A DNA stretch of 64,000 bases. Origin: Mortierella sp. BCC40632. Its lineage: Eukaryota > Mortierellomycota > Mortierellomycetes > Mortierellales > Mortierellaceae. Both the position numbers and the translations under genes were made by a program. Under the pieces are notes generated by a model, which was not told the origin of the DNA, did no database searches, and saw only the letters and a list, made by a program, of their open reading frames with translations. Numbering within the stretch: position 1 is the stretch's first letter; every line of letters begins with the position of its first letter. Shown in pieces: positions 1 to 12,275 of this stretch. The DNA lies in assembly GCA_011634665.1 (NCBI GenBank), contig WAEK01000009.1, positions 1,603,501-1,667,500 of the forward strand. Direction: 5' to 3'.

Positions 1-1281
1 GATATTTCCAGCTTGGTCGCGGTCCTGAGCTTGATTAGGGTCTGTCATCCACTCTTCTCCATTCAGTACAAACTTGAACAAGATCTTTCCTTGGATCTTC
101 TTATCGCCACCATTGGAGCCAGTCGTCTGGGCTTCGGTGACATTCTCGGGGTATTTGGTCAGATCGAGTTCAAACTCTCCTTCAAACCGTGCCAGGGCCT
201 CGTTCTTGCGAAGGGGGTCCGTTCGTTGCCAGCTATTAAAAGTTCCGGTCACCTGAACCGTCTCAGGGATTGTGGCCTTGAGCTTGGAAGAGGAGGAGGA
301 AGAGGAGGATGCGGTAGGGAAGGGATAGGTAAACTGAAGAGGAATAGACTTTGGCCTGGGAGAGGATCCAGATCCTGGGTATTCGAGTGCTGCCATAGTT
401 CCTTGACAGTGGGTACAAGATCTCGACGATCGGTGACTATGGGATCGCCTCGAGTGGGAATGGGAATGTTGCGAATCTGAAGATCGATGTTTCCGTGAAC
501 AACAATCTGGGTGATGGTGCGAAGATCTTGAGTAGGATGATGAATGACGAGATGAGAGTCTGCCGTCACTCTCGTCGAACTCGATTGCTTGCTTCGGTTG
601 CTGGTGCTGTGGTTGTGGTTGCTCCTGCTGCTGCTGTTGTTGTTGTTTCTGCTGTTGCTGTTCTTCCAACTGTTGCTGATACTGACGATGATTGCGTCGT
701 TTGATGTCTTGATGTGGACACCGGGGCTTGATAAACCGGAGCCGAGGAGTCGGGTGCAGCGAGATCTTTAGACAAGTGGCAGCGGGGATGGTAGAGTCGG
801 GACTGATTCGGTTTGTCAGAGCAGACGAGAAACTTTGGCTACAGGAATGAGAATGCGATCGGTGATGATGTGGATGAGGATGAGGATGGTGTGACGAGGA
901 TGAGGAAGCTGATGGCGGATGGGACACAGAATGCCTCTTTTGGTGGTGGCTATGACTCCGTTGTGAGGACGACGGTCGTTCACCCGAAGACAGGATCAGA
1001 GACGTTGACGAGGATCCGAGGGCTGTGACAGTGGTGCGCTCGTCGTCGCGCAGAGTTCCAGTCGGTTCTGCTGTTGCAGAGTCTGCTATTTCCACGCTCA
1101 TGCCCAACTGAGGCAGGCTGGTCGGTGCGCCGTTCCCATCTGTGTGACTGATCGGTTCGGGTTCTTCCGTGTAGGAAAGTGATGTGAGCGAGAGAGGAAG
1201 ATATGGTAGGATGGCCTCCAGTGTCCGATGTGACTTGACTACGATTGCAGGCAGCGGTACAAAAATCGAGCAGCTCATCAC
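1..1281 (-). CDS. CBM48/AMPK-type glycogen-binding domain protein, 3' part missing
   Basis: An open minus-strand frame runs from position 1281 to the window edge without a stop. A splice acceptor (TTTTTTACAG) ends at 1282, so an upstream exon may exist; the first in-frame ATG is at 1278-1276. About the first 330 residues are low complexity: Ser- and His-rich stretches, a Gln run near 600-660, then a Ser run. The last 90 or so residues match an AMPK-beta/CBM48 carbohydrate-binding fold, with the signatures VQVTGTFNSWQ, FEGEFELDL and FKFVLNGEEWMTDP. Fungal proteins with this domain bind glycogen-like glucans or sit in AMPK-like complexes. Which applies here cannot be told because the C-terminus lies outside the window. 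An internal ATG at 396 is possible but less likely, since the frame stays open and composition-biased upstream. Confidence 0.8.
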   Translation of the reverse strand, partial: MMSCSIFVPLPAIVVKSHRTLEAILPYLPLSLTSLSYTEEPEPISHTDGNGAPTSLPQLGMSVEIADSATAEPTGTLRDDERTTVTALGSSSTSLILSSGERPSSSQRSHSHHQKRHSVSHPPSASSSSSHHPHPHPHHHRSHSHSCSQSFSSALTNRISPDSTIPAATCLKISLHPTPRLRFIKPRCPHQDIKRRNHRQYQQQLEEQQQQKQQQQQQQEQPQPQHQQPKQAIEFDESDGRLSSRHSSSYSRSSHHHPDCCSRKHRSSDSQHSHSHSRRSHSHRSSRSCTHCQGTMAALEYPGSGSSPRPKSIPLQFTYPFPTASSSSSSSSKLKATIPETVQVTGTFNSWQRTDPLRKNEALARFEGEFELDLTKYPENVTEAQTTGSNGGDKKIQGKILFKFVLNGEEWMTDPNQAQDRDQAGNI

Positions 1282-1562
1282 CTGTAAAAAACGAAGACAG
1301 GAAACAAAAACAAGAGTCAGCCTTCAACTCCACACACCACACGCGCACATGCAAACATGCAAGCATGCGACGCAGCCCAACACTCAGGCATCAAGTAGGG
1401 GGCGCTCGGAAAAGCGCGGCAACGCCAAAGGAGGCCAGAGGAAGTAAAGATGCATGATTTCGCTACATCTCTCAGGACTGGGGCAAACACATGGATGGGA
1501 AGAGTCGGTGTTCATCGGTGGAGGGAGGGGTAAGCAGATAACCCTGAAGCTAAATACCATTC

Positions 1563-1597
<35 letters not shown>

Positions 1598-2114
1598 CTT
1601 CCTTCGCTCCTCGCTCCACAGCCCCTACCCACTCAAGTCAGTAATGAGATCGGTCCCCGACCCAAGTAGACCAAAAAAAAAGTCTTTCTCTTCGTCGAAC
1701 AACAAAGTCAGTGTGTATTTAGGAGAGTGAGACTTTTATGCTTATCATGGTCAGCCACACATGGAAGAACCTGAAAAGTCACTGGCTTTCCGCCGCCTGA
1801 GGGGAATTTTAGTCGTATGGGAAGCGGAGTAGGGAGATGGGCGCATTCGTGCAGATTTGTTTAAAGGCCAAAGGGGTCGTTAGGGGAAATATGGGTCACG
1901 GTTTGTCGATGAGAAGGACCGAGTGCCCATAAATGGCAAACAAAGAAGCATACAAAGAAGCATATAAAGAAGCATTGGTATGTCCCAAAATAAAACAAAG
2001 GTCCAGAAGAACACAATCTCCACTTGTCCTTGCTACTGCGGCAACATTTAGCAAGGTCTGGATCTTGGACAAAATAGATAGCCCAGAGAGTACAAGTGTG
2101 GTGAGAGGTGCAGG

Positions 2115-2149
<35 letters not shown>

Positions 2150-5100
2150 GTTTAGTAGGTACAGTGAGATGGGTGAGCGAGCCGACAATTCTTTCATTCC
2201 CCCCTGTCGCTTTCACCCGACATCCTTCTCTCTCTGGCCTGAAATCACCTTCTTTTGCTCGTCTTTCCCACCCCACCGTGCATGCGAGCGATAAGAAGTG
2301 GTTTTCTCTTTTTCTTTTCTTTTCTTTCTTTCCTGGTTGCTGTCATCTTCGTTATGAGGTATTAGTGTAAAAAGAAAAGAAAATGGGAAGGTATCACCCA
2401 CTGCCCTTTTTGCTATGGTGGTGGCCTTTCTCCTTCCTTCCTCCCCCCTCCCTCCTCTCTTTCCCCTTCACGCTCTCCTGCCTCTTTTCGAAGAACGAGG
2501 CCAAGGAAGGGTTAAGTATGGTTCTGACGAATGATGATGATGACGACCACCCTAACCACCCTTCACAACCATCACCATCCCCACTGTCGTGGTGTGCCGC
2601 TACAAAATGCATACCAGTCCTTTTCTCTCTCTCTCTCTCTCCCTTTCTTTTTATCTTTCTTCGGGCCAAATAGTCTCCCACATCAATGTGAAAAATAGAA
2701 AACCACGTCTTGTGTCACAGAATCCTGCTCACGACCACCATCGAAAAGTAAAAGAACAAACAAAACAAAAAGAAAAAAAATAACACGCTCGAGAATCCTT
2801 TTCCTCCTAACCGCTCGGAGTGGGGAAGCAAAAGATGAGGAAGAGGAAAGGGAGGTGGGGGAGAAAGGTACAAATGCAACCCGAGTCATAATTTGCACGA
2901 GTCAAAATGGAGGACGAACGAATGTGGAAAGGGGTAGAGAGAGTGATATTTCTATGCAGACACACTTTTTTTTTTTTTTACCTGAGTGGATCCGATGTAA
3001 AGAAGGACCTGGACTTGTGTTGAAAGCATGTTTGACGGTGTCCAGATTACTAGCTAATCCTGGTTTCCTTTTTCTTTTTTTTTTTCTTTTCAGCAAAGGG
3101 TATGATGGCTGGTAGAATGGGGCAGAAGCGCCAGGAACGAGAATATACACAATAATAATGTGCCAGAAGTATAAAAAAACTCAAAAAAAGGAAGACAAGT
3201 CTGGGGGGAGTTCGTGAGATTTCAAAGAGAACCGAGAAAGAAAAGTGTGGATGTAGGTGTGACGAACCAAAGGTGGAGAGTTGAATTGATCAAGGCTAGG
3301 GAAGGAAGAGGAGAAGGAGAAGGAAAAGAAAGAGGAGGAGGAGGAGGAGGAGGAGGAGGAGAACAAAAAAACAAAGTTGCAGAGTAAGGGATCCTGATCC
3401 TGACTGTACTTTTTCTTGGTTGTGTGGAGAAAGGTAAACAAGAAATGAAAGGAATGGGAGTTCTCTCACTAGGGTCGTGTCGGAAGGATGGCTACAATCA
3501 GAAAAGAGACTTTTGAGAAGTGGATTGTTGTTTTCTTTGCATTGTTCAGTTCGAAAGAGCTTGATGTCAGAGCAAAAAAGTAAAGAAAATAGGGTGGACT
3601 GAGAACAAAATATAAATGGGATGAAAGAGTCAATGAAAGCTGGTGAGAAGAAGGGGGAAAAAGGAAGTAGGGAACCCTTTTCTGTTGCACATACACAAGT
3701 CGTGTTGAAAGCCAAAGTTTGGAGAGAGAGAGAGAGAGAGAGATAGGGCAACAATAACAACAAAACGATAAAAGGTGGTTGAGAGAGGTGGCTCGCGCGC
3801 TCGTTCAGGTCGGTCGCTCGGTCCAAGTGGGGTTGGGTGGAGTGTGTTCCAATTTTTTTCTTTGCAAGGAGTAAGTTGCGTCGGGACTACTACTTGCTAT
3901 CGTGCTTGTTTTCCGGGTTCGAGAAAGCGTACATGAAAAAGAGGATAAGAAGCATGAGCCAATCCGTATCGATGACTCGTTTTTTTTTCTGGCTGAAGTA
4001 GAGATTCTGCCTCGTCGAGTTATGCAACGTAAGACACAAGAAAAGAAAAGAAGAGTAAAAAAGAAAAGGCGCGTGAAAGGAAGTGGTGATGAGAAAAGCC
4101 AGGCAAAGAGAGAACAGAGTGATCCAAAGTACTAGAGTAAATAGTACTCGATTCGAAGTGGTTGTGAGTGCGCCTGAAGTGTGAATGGACAAGCCAGATC
4201 TAGGGTGTGGGACAACTACCTTGGGGAAGAGAGAAGGGGGGGGGATAGAGAGAGAAAGAGAGAAAGACGGGAAAGGCAAGAAAAGAAAGGAGACGGATGG
4301 AGAGTGTCGAGGAGGGGTGGGTAACAAGATGAAAAAACAAGAGAGACACCCGAGCAAAGCTCTGTTTAAATGGTCAGAAGTAGAAAAACAGAAGTTTTAC
4401 AGGGTAGGCCTCAAAGGCCTGATTACAACCATTCAGCGAGATGTGCGGTCAACTGAACTTCATTGCTATGAGTAAGGAGGGGATCCTTGGAGAAGAATTT
4501 TTTTTTTTTTTTTTTTTTTTGGTTGCTCTTCTGGCTTCGACATAGTGTATGCGATAACAACGCCGAGCAGGGGCAGAGGCAGGAAGGTCGTGGCAGCCAT
4601 GCATCAGACCACTCAAAGCTCAACTGGCAGGGCCGGACCTAAAAAAAAAATACCCACACCCATGCAAGCCAAATGAAGGTAGTGCGCTGTCCGCCCTTTG
4701 TCTTTCCTTCCGTTCAGGCGTGCCCGAGCCATGCCACGCAAGGAGAGGTCTCTGAGCCATGCGTGCGTGGAGCGAGAGTGAGGGGCCTTGTACCCTAAAA
4801 AGAGGGAGAATGTCGTGCTCCTTAGCATCGTGGACATGCATGCTTATCAGCCCAGCACAGGGCATGTGTGAGCAAAAGGCGTGGAGGGGCGAACAGTTGT
4901 TGCGGAGTATCGGCCGGGTCTCTGAGCAAAGAGTACCCATTGAAACTGTTCTCACAAACCTATCGAGACACCTAATCAGAGAGGAGCCAACTGGGCTTGG
5001 GCCAGGCCTCTGTCGAAAATCATAGGCCACAAATGACAGTAATAAGAGTCAAGAGCCGGGAAGAATGGCGACCGCCAAAAGAGCGGACGATTAGGTCCCC

Positions 5101-7651
5101 ACTTCCCCCAAATGATAAAATAGAGTCAAGGCAGCCGACCACAATTGTCCGCAGTGGGTGTGGATCTCGCCAGTACATCTTTTCCAGTCGTATGTGCACC
5201 CTCTGTATCATATGAATAGCCAATGCATGGCTAGGTACCAAACAGTTTACTCTCCCCCTCTTGAAGAGTCGCCGTACCTCTCTATTTTCCTGCGTTTCCA
5301 CGTTCCACGACGCTTGTTTGCAAGTACAATTGGTTTCTCCATCGCTCGCCGACTGAATGCTCATTGACGAGAAGAGTCCAAAGCTGCAACCTGGGCATGG
5401 AACACACATCTGAACCACATTTCACTCACTGGAGTTAAGCACAAAAAGAAATGTGTAAAAAGGCTACCGACCTTACACTTGTCTCCAATTTCCATGGCTC
5501 TCTCGGCTAATGTCTTCATTTACGCCTTTTCTCACACACCCACATGCTTAGGACATGCATACACCAAGGGACAGGGAGAGGACAAGGACGGCGAAGTGAG
5601 GGAGGGGGGAGGGGAAAGAAAAGAAAGAAAGACGATTGTGTCAACGACTTGACGAGAATCACTCATGATTCAAGGGGAAATGCGGGTGCGCTCAGCAGAC
5701 GTTTTCCCCCTTGACCAAGGCCTGCTCCCACTCCTTGGCAGACCGCTGCCATTACCAGAGCTACTTCACCTATGCCACATGTACCTGCGACTTCTGACCC
5801 TCTAAAGCATACAAGCTGACCCGCAGTCCTAATCCAATGCAAGGAGTGTATGTCGTACCTCGATTTCTCCCACTCCCTGGGTGCATAACATAACAGTCAT
5901 GCAAAGGGAAGAAATAGCCTTGTCCGTTAGGGTAACCAGACACATTGAGGAGGAGATAGAGAGAGGAAGAGATAAAGGAAAAAGAGTATCCGAACGGTGC
6001 CACACAACCTTCCTCCTACTCAACCGTGGACCCATCTTCTATAGACCAGATCGAGACAAACGGAAAGAACGAATCGAGCATAAAGATGCTCCTTTGAGCG
6101 AACAAAAACGAACGAACGAACGAACGAGAACTTGTCCCACCACCACAATCCCCTGTTCCTCTTTTCCACTGTCGAACAAAGCCCACACAAAGGTTAGGGC
6201 GGGGAGCAAACAACGCTGCATTAGCAACACATGTACAGTACACAATCGTATCATGGTTGCGGAGACTCCAATAGATGACTTGTCAACAAGAGAGGGGGGC
6301 GCGTACACATGTACACGGTTGTGCAAACATCGGGGTGAGGAGTAGAAGAGAGAAAAAGAGAGAGAGAAGGGGTGAGTGATAAGGAAAAGGGCAAGGTCGT
6401 GGCTTTTGCTGACCAATGGACAAGCCCTGTTTCTTGGTGCGGGGAATTAACATCATTTCAACGGCCTTGAATAATAATAATAATAATAAAAAAATCAGAC
6501 CCCGTCGTAGTAGAGAATCCTTTATGCTGCTACTCCGTCATGGACCCCATCTGACTCCGGGCCGATTGTCGGGAAGCACCCTTTTCTTTTGCCACAGGAT
6601 AACCATGGACCTGGCCCCCCTCTGCTTCTTTTCCTTCAACACCCTCAACCATGAAGAAAACAGATGAGTGGTAACAAACAAAAGTAGAAGCAACATAGGA
6701 TGCGCCTTTGTACTCACAGGAAATGGGACAACCTTGGAGGCGAAAAGATGGATACGAGATATCGACTGCAAGGAGCCCTTCCCATACACACACACTTGCA
6801 CATCTTCCAATCCTTCGCCAAAAGCTCTTTTGGTCCGCTGACATGTGCTGACAGGAACCCACATGGGAAAGGGAAGGTAAAAAAAAAAAAAAGGGTTCGT
6901 GGGGGAATGGTCATCTAGTACGTGGAGAGGAGATGGGAGAACGCATCAGTGGGGTAAACTGGGCGAGCTCTTTCTCCTCTGGGAAAGAACCCTATTGTTT
7001 TTTTTCTTGTTGTCTCGGCAGAGGCCCATGCGCCCTATTCGTTCTTCCTCCCGATCGGCCCACAAGAGAACCAAGGGGAGAGAAAGAGGATCCTTTCTTT
7101 TTGTGAACCTTGGAGCAACAATTCCGCAGACACCAACTTTGTTTACCCATTTGAATGTGGTTAATACTGTAGCAGTGGGCCACCAGCTAGTAGATTCTCT
7201 GCCTTCTCTCAGAAGCATGAATACCAAAAGAAAAAGAAAAAGGGAAGGTGTGAGGATCAAACGCGTCTGGATGCATTTTTTTTTTTTTTTTCATGACAGG
7301 GATCGGTCAATAAGCTGAGAGCCATGCGTGCTTACTTGTATGTTGCATGTGCTTTTGCTTCCTTTTGAGGAAAAAGTGAGAGCAAGAGTTGCCTCGCCTC
7401 TGTGTGTGACTCTGTAGGTGTTTTCAGTTCTTACTCTTCCCTACCCAGCTCAGTGGGAAACAGCAGTCCACACTTCAAGTTTCTTTTGACGCGACTCCAC
7501 ATATTCAATGAGATTCCATTAACTCCTCTCCGTCCCCCTTTTCCTTGTTCATCGCGCTTGGGGCACATCTGACTTCAAAACAAGAACTTTCTCAGAGAGA
7601 GATAGCGAAGAGGAGAAAGAGGAGAAAGAGGAGGAAGAGGAGAAAGAGGGG

Positions 7652-7748
<97 letters not shown>

Positions 7749-7801
7749 AAGGAAGAGGGAGGAGGAGAGAAGAGAAGAGCGAGGAGAGAATATCCTTCTC
7801 C

Positions 7802-7850
<49 letters not shown>

Positions 7851-8613
7851 TAGTACAAGCTGAATGTTGTGGACTAGTTTTGAAATTCTTTACAACAAAG
7901 TGTTATATATACTAGCGATTGAGCAAGCCAGAGAGGAACTACACCCGTCATCGCTCTAGGAATAGTATGCGAAGGGAGGCATCGCATTAGCATTCTGCTA
8001 GAGTCCCCTCACCCTCCCTGGCATATACTCTGCTCCTCGCGGGCTGATCACTCATCGTCCATGACCAACATGTGCACACACCGCGTCGGAGAGAATTTAT
8101 CATTGGGATTGAATCGATGTTCCCTTTCTTTCAATCCTTCGGAGAAAGGAGAAAGCCGTCTGAGATACAATAGGTATGCTTCTATAGAAATGGAGCGGCG
8201 CCTAGAATAGCAGAGGATTTGAGGCCTCTGGCGACGACAATGTCATTTGACGGATTAATGAGATCTCAGCAAATGGAATAAAGGCGGAGAGAATAAAAAA
8301 AGCATGGAGACATTGGTGACTCGAGGAGTTTCAGAGTGACCCCACTCATTGGTCAGCGGATCTTCTGTCCCTTAAGTATTCGATGAATGGCCGTTCGTAC
8401 CTTTTGACTCCTTTCAGACTCAGTTTTAGGCGGGGTCCATCCCTGGACGGACGATCTTTCGCCATGTGGATTTACGATAATTCTAACGTCCGCCCGCCAA
8501 CAGGAGAAAGATGGTGCCATCTGGCTCGAGGATGTCTAGAGGAGAACGAATAGCAAAAGGACAATAACTCCCGCTCATGATGTAAACGTTCCTTCTCTTT
8601 CGCACAACCAAGC

Positions 8614-8644
<31 letters not shown>

Positions 8645-8722
8645 GTCGTGAACCCAAGGCGCCTTCATGGCGGCAGTATTAGTACTCCTTGAAAAGACCG
8701 CCAAGGACAGGATCTTTGTCGA
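1282..8722. other. 7.4-kb stretch with no supportable gene
   Basis: I see no recognisable protein, RNA or transposon here. The open frames are short, overlap simple repeats and show no domain. The stretch is rich in polypurine/polypyrimidine DNA: (TC)n near 1566-1594, poly(T) 2119-2148, (GAG)n 3331-3361, (GA)n 3721-3743, poly(T) about 4498-4520, (AAT)n 6467-6487, (GA)n and poly(A) at 7651-7848, and poly(A) 8614-8640. It may hold long promoters or 5' leaders of the flanking genes or unrecognised non-coding transcripts. A fast-evolving multi-exon gene cannot be excluded. Confidence 0.5.
7651..7848. repeat. Compound (GA)n - poly(A) microsatellite
   Basis: About 94 bases of pure GA dinucleotide (7651-7744) follow a GGA/GAA-rich lead-in. 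After a 60-base purine-rich spacer comes an uninterrupted A run of about 45 bases (7804-7848). This is the longest homopolymer in the window. Frames across it encode only Arg-Glu or Ser-Leu repeats and are not genes. Confidence 0.95.
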
Positions 8723-8730
8723 TATATAAA
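8723..8730 (+). promoter_or_regulatory. TATA box of the MLRQ-like gene
   Basis: The sequence TATATAAA lies 112 bases before the ATG at 8842 and is followed by a C/T-rich leader. This is the usual layout of a strongly expressed fungal housekeeping promoter. Confidence 0.6.
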
Positions 8731-8841
8731 GGCGGTTTCCGCTCCTGATAAATGACGGTCTCCCACACTTGCCTCTGTCTTTTTTCTCAACGGATACACC
8801 CCTTCTACCCTCGCCCTTCCTTCCTTCGCCTGCGTACAATC

Positions 8842-9120
8842 ATGTCTGCCGCTGCCGCCCAAGCCGCCTCCAAGAAGGCTCCTTCTCTCTTCAAGACCTG
8901 GTTCCGTGTCGAGGTCATTCCTATCTACGCCGTCCTCGGTCTCGCTGTTGGAGGAGCTGGTTGGTATCTTACTCGCCTGGCCCGTGGTCCCGATGTCACC
9001 TGGGATCGTCGCAACAACCCCCACCCTTGGTTGCACATTGACCAGGAGACCCAGCTCAAGCTCCTTACGGTCCGAGAAGGCCAGGGCTTCACCAAGAGCT
9101 ACTCCCGTGACCGCCTGTAA
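8842..9120 (+). CDS. MLRQ/NDUFA4-like respiratory-chain subunit
   Basis: A 92-residue protein starting MSAAAAQAASKK. The ATG at 8842 is chosen over the in-frame one at 8752 because it begins the conserved part, and the longer version would start about 20 bases after the TATA box. Residues 17-42 hold a short basic lead and one membrane helix (IPIYAVLGLAVGGAGWYLTR). This is followed by PDVTWDRRNNPHPW, which matches the DVSWDRKNNPEPW signature of the MLRQ family. These small inner-mitochondrial-membrane proteins belong to the respiratory chain (first assigned to complex I, in mammals to cytochrome c oxidase). No intron is needed. Codon use is strongly C-ending, as expected for a highly expressed gene. 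An AATAAA-like signal lies near 9368. Confidence 0.9.
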   Translation: MSAAAAQAASKKAPSLFKTWFRVEVIPIYAVLGLAVGGAGWYLTRLARGPDVTWDRRNNPHPWLHIDQETQLKLLTVREGQGFTKSYSRDRL

Positions 9121-9634
9121 AACGGAAATGCGCATTAACGATGGCGTATTATCGACCCACCACCAACCGTACCGCAGACCCCTTCCCACCATATCCCTCC
9201 ACTCTCTTCCTCCGATACAAGCCCTACTTCTCCTTTGTCGCTTTATTCAGCAAAAGGATGAAGTGGTGAACAACAATAACAACAACAAAAAGATCAAGAA
9301 AGTCGATTGGTGTAGCAGCCATTATACCCTTTACTATACAAAGGGGTTCAGATCGGTGCACTGTTAGAAAATAAAAAACAAAATGGCATTTGTAAATGAT
9401 GTCAATACATCTCTATCGCTCAACAACTACTGTAAAGCTGATGAGGCGTCTCTACAAACAATACTGCGGGTTTGGTACGCAGATGAATAGTCAATGCGTC
9501 TCTATGAGTCTTGAGCCTCGACCGTAGATCTACAGATACTATCGACAGGTTCTTCATTCCGGACAAGTCTCAGTACTGTAGACAAAACTGTCCATCATAG
9601 AAATTCAAAGTGTGAATGGGTAGAACCAAAACCT
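9121..9634. other. Convergent 3' intergenic region
   Basis: The region lies between the stop of the MLRQ-like gene and the stop of the minus-strand F-box gene. It contains an A-rich polyadenylation-type stretch near 9366-9380 and no open frame worth reporting. Confidence 0.5.
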
Positions 9635-11605
9635 TTAGAGGACACGAGACTTTGATAACTTGTACCAACCTGAACCAATATTCAGGTCCTCCAGCTTTTC
9701 CAAGCCTGACAACCTCTCCAAGATCAATCTCTCCAGTTCTGATCGTGTCCGTTTTGAATTATCTCGCTTCTTTTCCGGAGGGAGGAGACGGTCCACACAA
9801 AGATCAAAAGGAATTTGATGCATGGGCCGACGAGGATCCATGTCCTTGATCCGGATCCAGAGTCGCCTCAGGTCTTTGCATATCCATTCGTATATTGGTT
9901 CATAGGGTCTTGTCAAATGGACTACTGGTAGTGATGGAGATGAAGCGTTGGCACCTGTTCCTCCAGCTCCAATAAGAGGTGTTACTGCTGCCAAAGAAGT
10001 AGACCCTATTTGATGATTGGGCAGCGGAGGAAATAGTGGGGTGGCGGTAAGACTGGCCACGAAACGAAATGCTCCCGCAAGTGAATAAGGTACTTCAAAG
10101 GTCGTCAGCCGAGGACATGTCTCGAGCACACGCCAAATGTTAAACCGAAATGCATCTCCTCGGTCCACATTGTCTTCAAGACTCACGACCTCGATCGTGG
10201 TTCCATGTTGGGAAAGAATGAGCTCAAAAAAATCGTCAATGACCGAAAAGGGGACTCGGCCCTCGAATAGCCTCAATCCGGTCACAGGTGGGTTCATTTC
10301 ATCCAAGTAAATATTCTGATGGATGCCTTCTGATTTGATAGACAATTTCGTTGGCGTGGATTGTCGAGTGGCGCGAGAAGGAAGGGATCTGATCATGCTC
10401 AAGAAGCGGGGCGCTTCCTGGGTGCTGAGGGTCGTGTTCATGACCAGCTCCTGAAGATGAGGACATAGATAGGGTTGAGACCTTAGCTCATCTGGAATCG
10501 ATTGAAGCCCATTCGAGTTTAGACCTTGAAGCGCTAACCGCCGAAGGTTAGGCAGATGTTGAAGGAAATTAGGCAAGACATTGCCTTCAAACATGACGGA
10601 CTCGACATGCCTATGTTTAAATGATTCCATGAACAAGGTCGGGTTCCTTGCATGAGGATCATTGCTATCTATTCTAGAGTCAGAGCTAGTGTCATGCTGT
10701 GGTGGACTATTGGTATTGGCGCCTGATTCTTGTACATACTCTGTGGAATCAAAGATCAAGTCTTTTAAAACAGGGCAGGCCATCAAGATTCTGACAAAGT
10801 CAAGTTTTGAAATGGACCAGTTGACAAGGATAAGCATTGTTAAACTCTGGAACTGGGGTGGTGGAGTAGATGGTGGCGACGGTAGGTTGACAGGACCGTC
10901 AAATAACTTGGCGTAGAGTCGAAAAGGTCTTTGATGTCCTGAAGTTGTGTCCCGTCCAAAGCAGCGCCAGTCCAACATCTTGAGAGTGGCGCGGTTCCTG
11001 TCAACGATCTCAATAACGCATCCTCGTCCTTTGTCTTCCCGATCTACTCTGCCCAACGTAGATACCTTGAGGTAATGAAGGTATGAGATCGAGGACTGGT
11101 TAAAGACAGATGTTTCCTCGACACAGCCTGCGGTTAGCATCCGGACATGGGATCCGTATTTGGCCATGACCCCGAATTTATCGGGCGGAACAGTCTTGTA
11201 CGACGGGATAGAGATTACACGCCAATAGAAAGGTAAAAAGTAATGTGACCATTGTCGAGAGACCAAGGTACATCGAGCGAGCTCAGACTTGGAGAGAAGC
11301 TGAGCGATGATGGTCCGGATCTCAACCAGGTCAATAGCGTGTGGTCGAAGAGGTGATTTGGGCCGAGATCTTTGTGTCGGAGATACCGAGCTCTGAGGTA
11401 GAGTTGAAGGCCCTTGCCATACGTTGTCGTGTGTCGATTGGTTTTGGGAGTCGTCTAGATCTTGAGGTAGAACTGGATGCTGAGTGTCATGATGATCCAT
11501 TGGTCTATTCGAGGCTTCTTTGACAATGGACTGGTGTGCAAAAGGGATGAATGGGGGCGCAGAGGCTAAAGTGAGATGGTAAGATGAGAAAGTAAAAATT
11601 CCCAC
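9635..11605 (-). CDS. F-box / leucine-rich-repeat-like protein 1
   Basis: An uninterrupted 656-residue frame. An F-box-like segment lies near residues 89-132 (LVEIRTIIAQLLSKSELARC, then LVSRQWSHYFLPFYW), preceded by a Ser/Pro/Gln-rich linker. The rest is built of irregular leucine-rich units such as LPNLRRLALQGLN and CPHLQELVM. In fungi this layout fits substrate receptors of SCF ubiquitin ligases: the F-box binds Skp1 and the repeats bind the target. The ATG at 11500 (MDHHDTQ) is a likely alternative start, because the 35 residues before it are hydrophobic and unlike the rest. No intron is needed. The target is unknown. Confidence 0.8.
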   Translation of the reverse strand: MGIFTFSSYHLTLASAPPFIPFAHQSIVKEASNRPMDHHDTQHPVLPQDLDDSQNQSTHDNVWQGPSTLPQSSVSPTQRSRPKSPLRPHAIDLVEIRTIIAQLLSKSELARCTLVSRQWSHYFLPFYWRVISIPSYKTVPPDKFGVMAKYGSHVRMLTAGCVEETSVFNQSSISYLHYLKVSTLGRVDREDKGRGCVIEIVDRNRATLKMLDWRCFGRDTTSGHQRPFRLYAKLFDGPVNLPSPPSTPPPQFQSLTMLILVNWSISKLDFVRILMACPVLKDLIFDSTEYVQESGANTNSPPQHDTSSDSRIDSNDPHARNPTLFMESFKHRHVESVMFEGNVLPNFLQHLPNLRRLALQGLNSNGLQSIPDELRSQPYLCPHLQELVMNTTLSTQEAPRFLSMIRSLPSRATRQSTPTKLSIKSEGIHQNIYLDEMNPPVTGLRLFEGRVPFSVIDDFFELILSQHGTTIEVVSLEDNVDRGDAFRFNIWRVLETCPRLTTFEVPYSLAGAFRFVASLTATPLFPPLPNHQIGSTSLAAVTPLIGAGGTGANASSPSLPVVHLTRPYEPIYEWICKDLRRLWIRIKDMDPRRPMHQIPFDLCVDRLLPPEKKRDNSKRTRSELERLILERLSGLEKLEDLNIGSGWYKLSKSRVL

Positions 11606-12202
11606 GAGCCACCTTTGACTAGATTCCTTTTAGTTCATCCATGGGGCGATGCATGCTTCATATTCATCATCGTCATCATCATTTCCTTCTCATTCCAGAG
11701 ATTCTCTCCACCATCGCTGCCTCAAGTAGGCTCTGGCATACATAAAAAGTCACTGTCTGTGAGTGAAAAAGGATCGATCCAGTGTCTTGACAGACTCTAG
11801 CCCTTCCTATCCACTGTGGTCTATTATACCCCTTTGTCCACATTGAGGTTCCGGGCTTGGAGCCATCCTGACTGTTGATCGTGTGGATGAAAACACTTGG
11901 TGGCAGATGGACAGGGAGGAAAGAGGCTACCTTTTTTTTTTTTTTTTTTTTTTCTTTGACTCTCAATGTTCGTTTGGAGGGGAGGGGAGGGAAAGAGGAA
12001 GAGAGTTCTGGCCCCAGCGTTGTACTTTGTTACGGAAAACGTAGTTTAGCTTAACTTTATTGAAATAGATGTTCTTTCAGTTGTAAAAAGGAGCCCTTAA
12101 AATTGTCATCCTAGTCAACTTTGGGATGGATATGAACTGCGTCTTTGTCGATCTTCCAACTGCGATAGACTACACTCCTTCGAGCTCGGGCAAGCAAGCA
12201 AG

Positions 12203-12275
<73 letters not shown>

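Noticed and set aside
249..569. 106-codon minus-strand frame as a separate small gene
   Set aside because: It overlaps the longer open frame that leads into the CBM48 domain and has no domain of its own.
495..775. Plus-strand Ala/Val- and Leu-rich frames near the left edge
   Set aside because: They are antisense readings of the CAG/CAA-rich Gln tract of the minus-strand CBM48 gene.
7545..7853. 102-codon plus-strand frame of Arg-Glu repeats ending in a Lys run
   Set aside because: It is only the translation of the (GA)n and poly(A) tracts.
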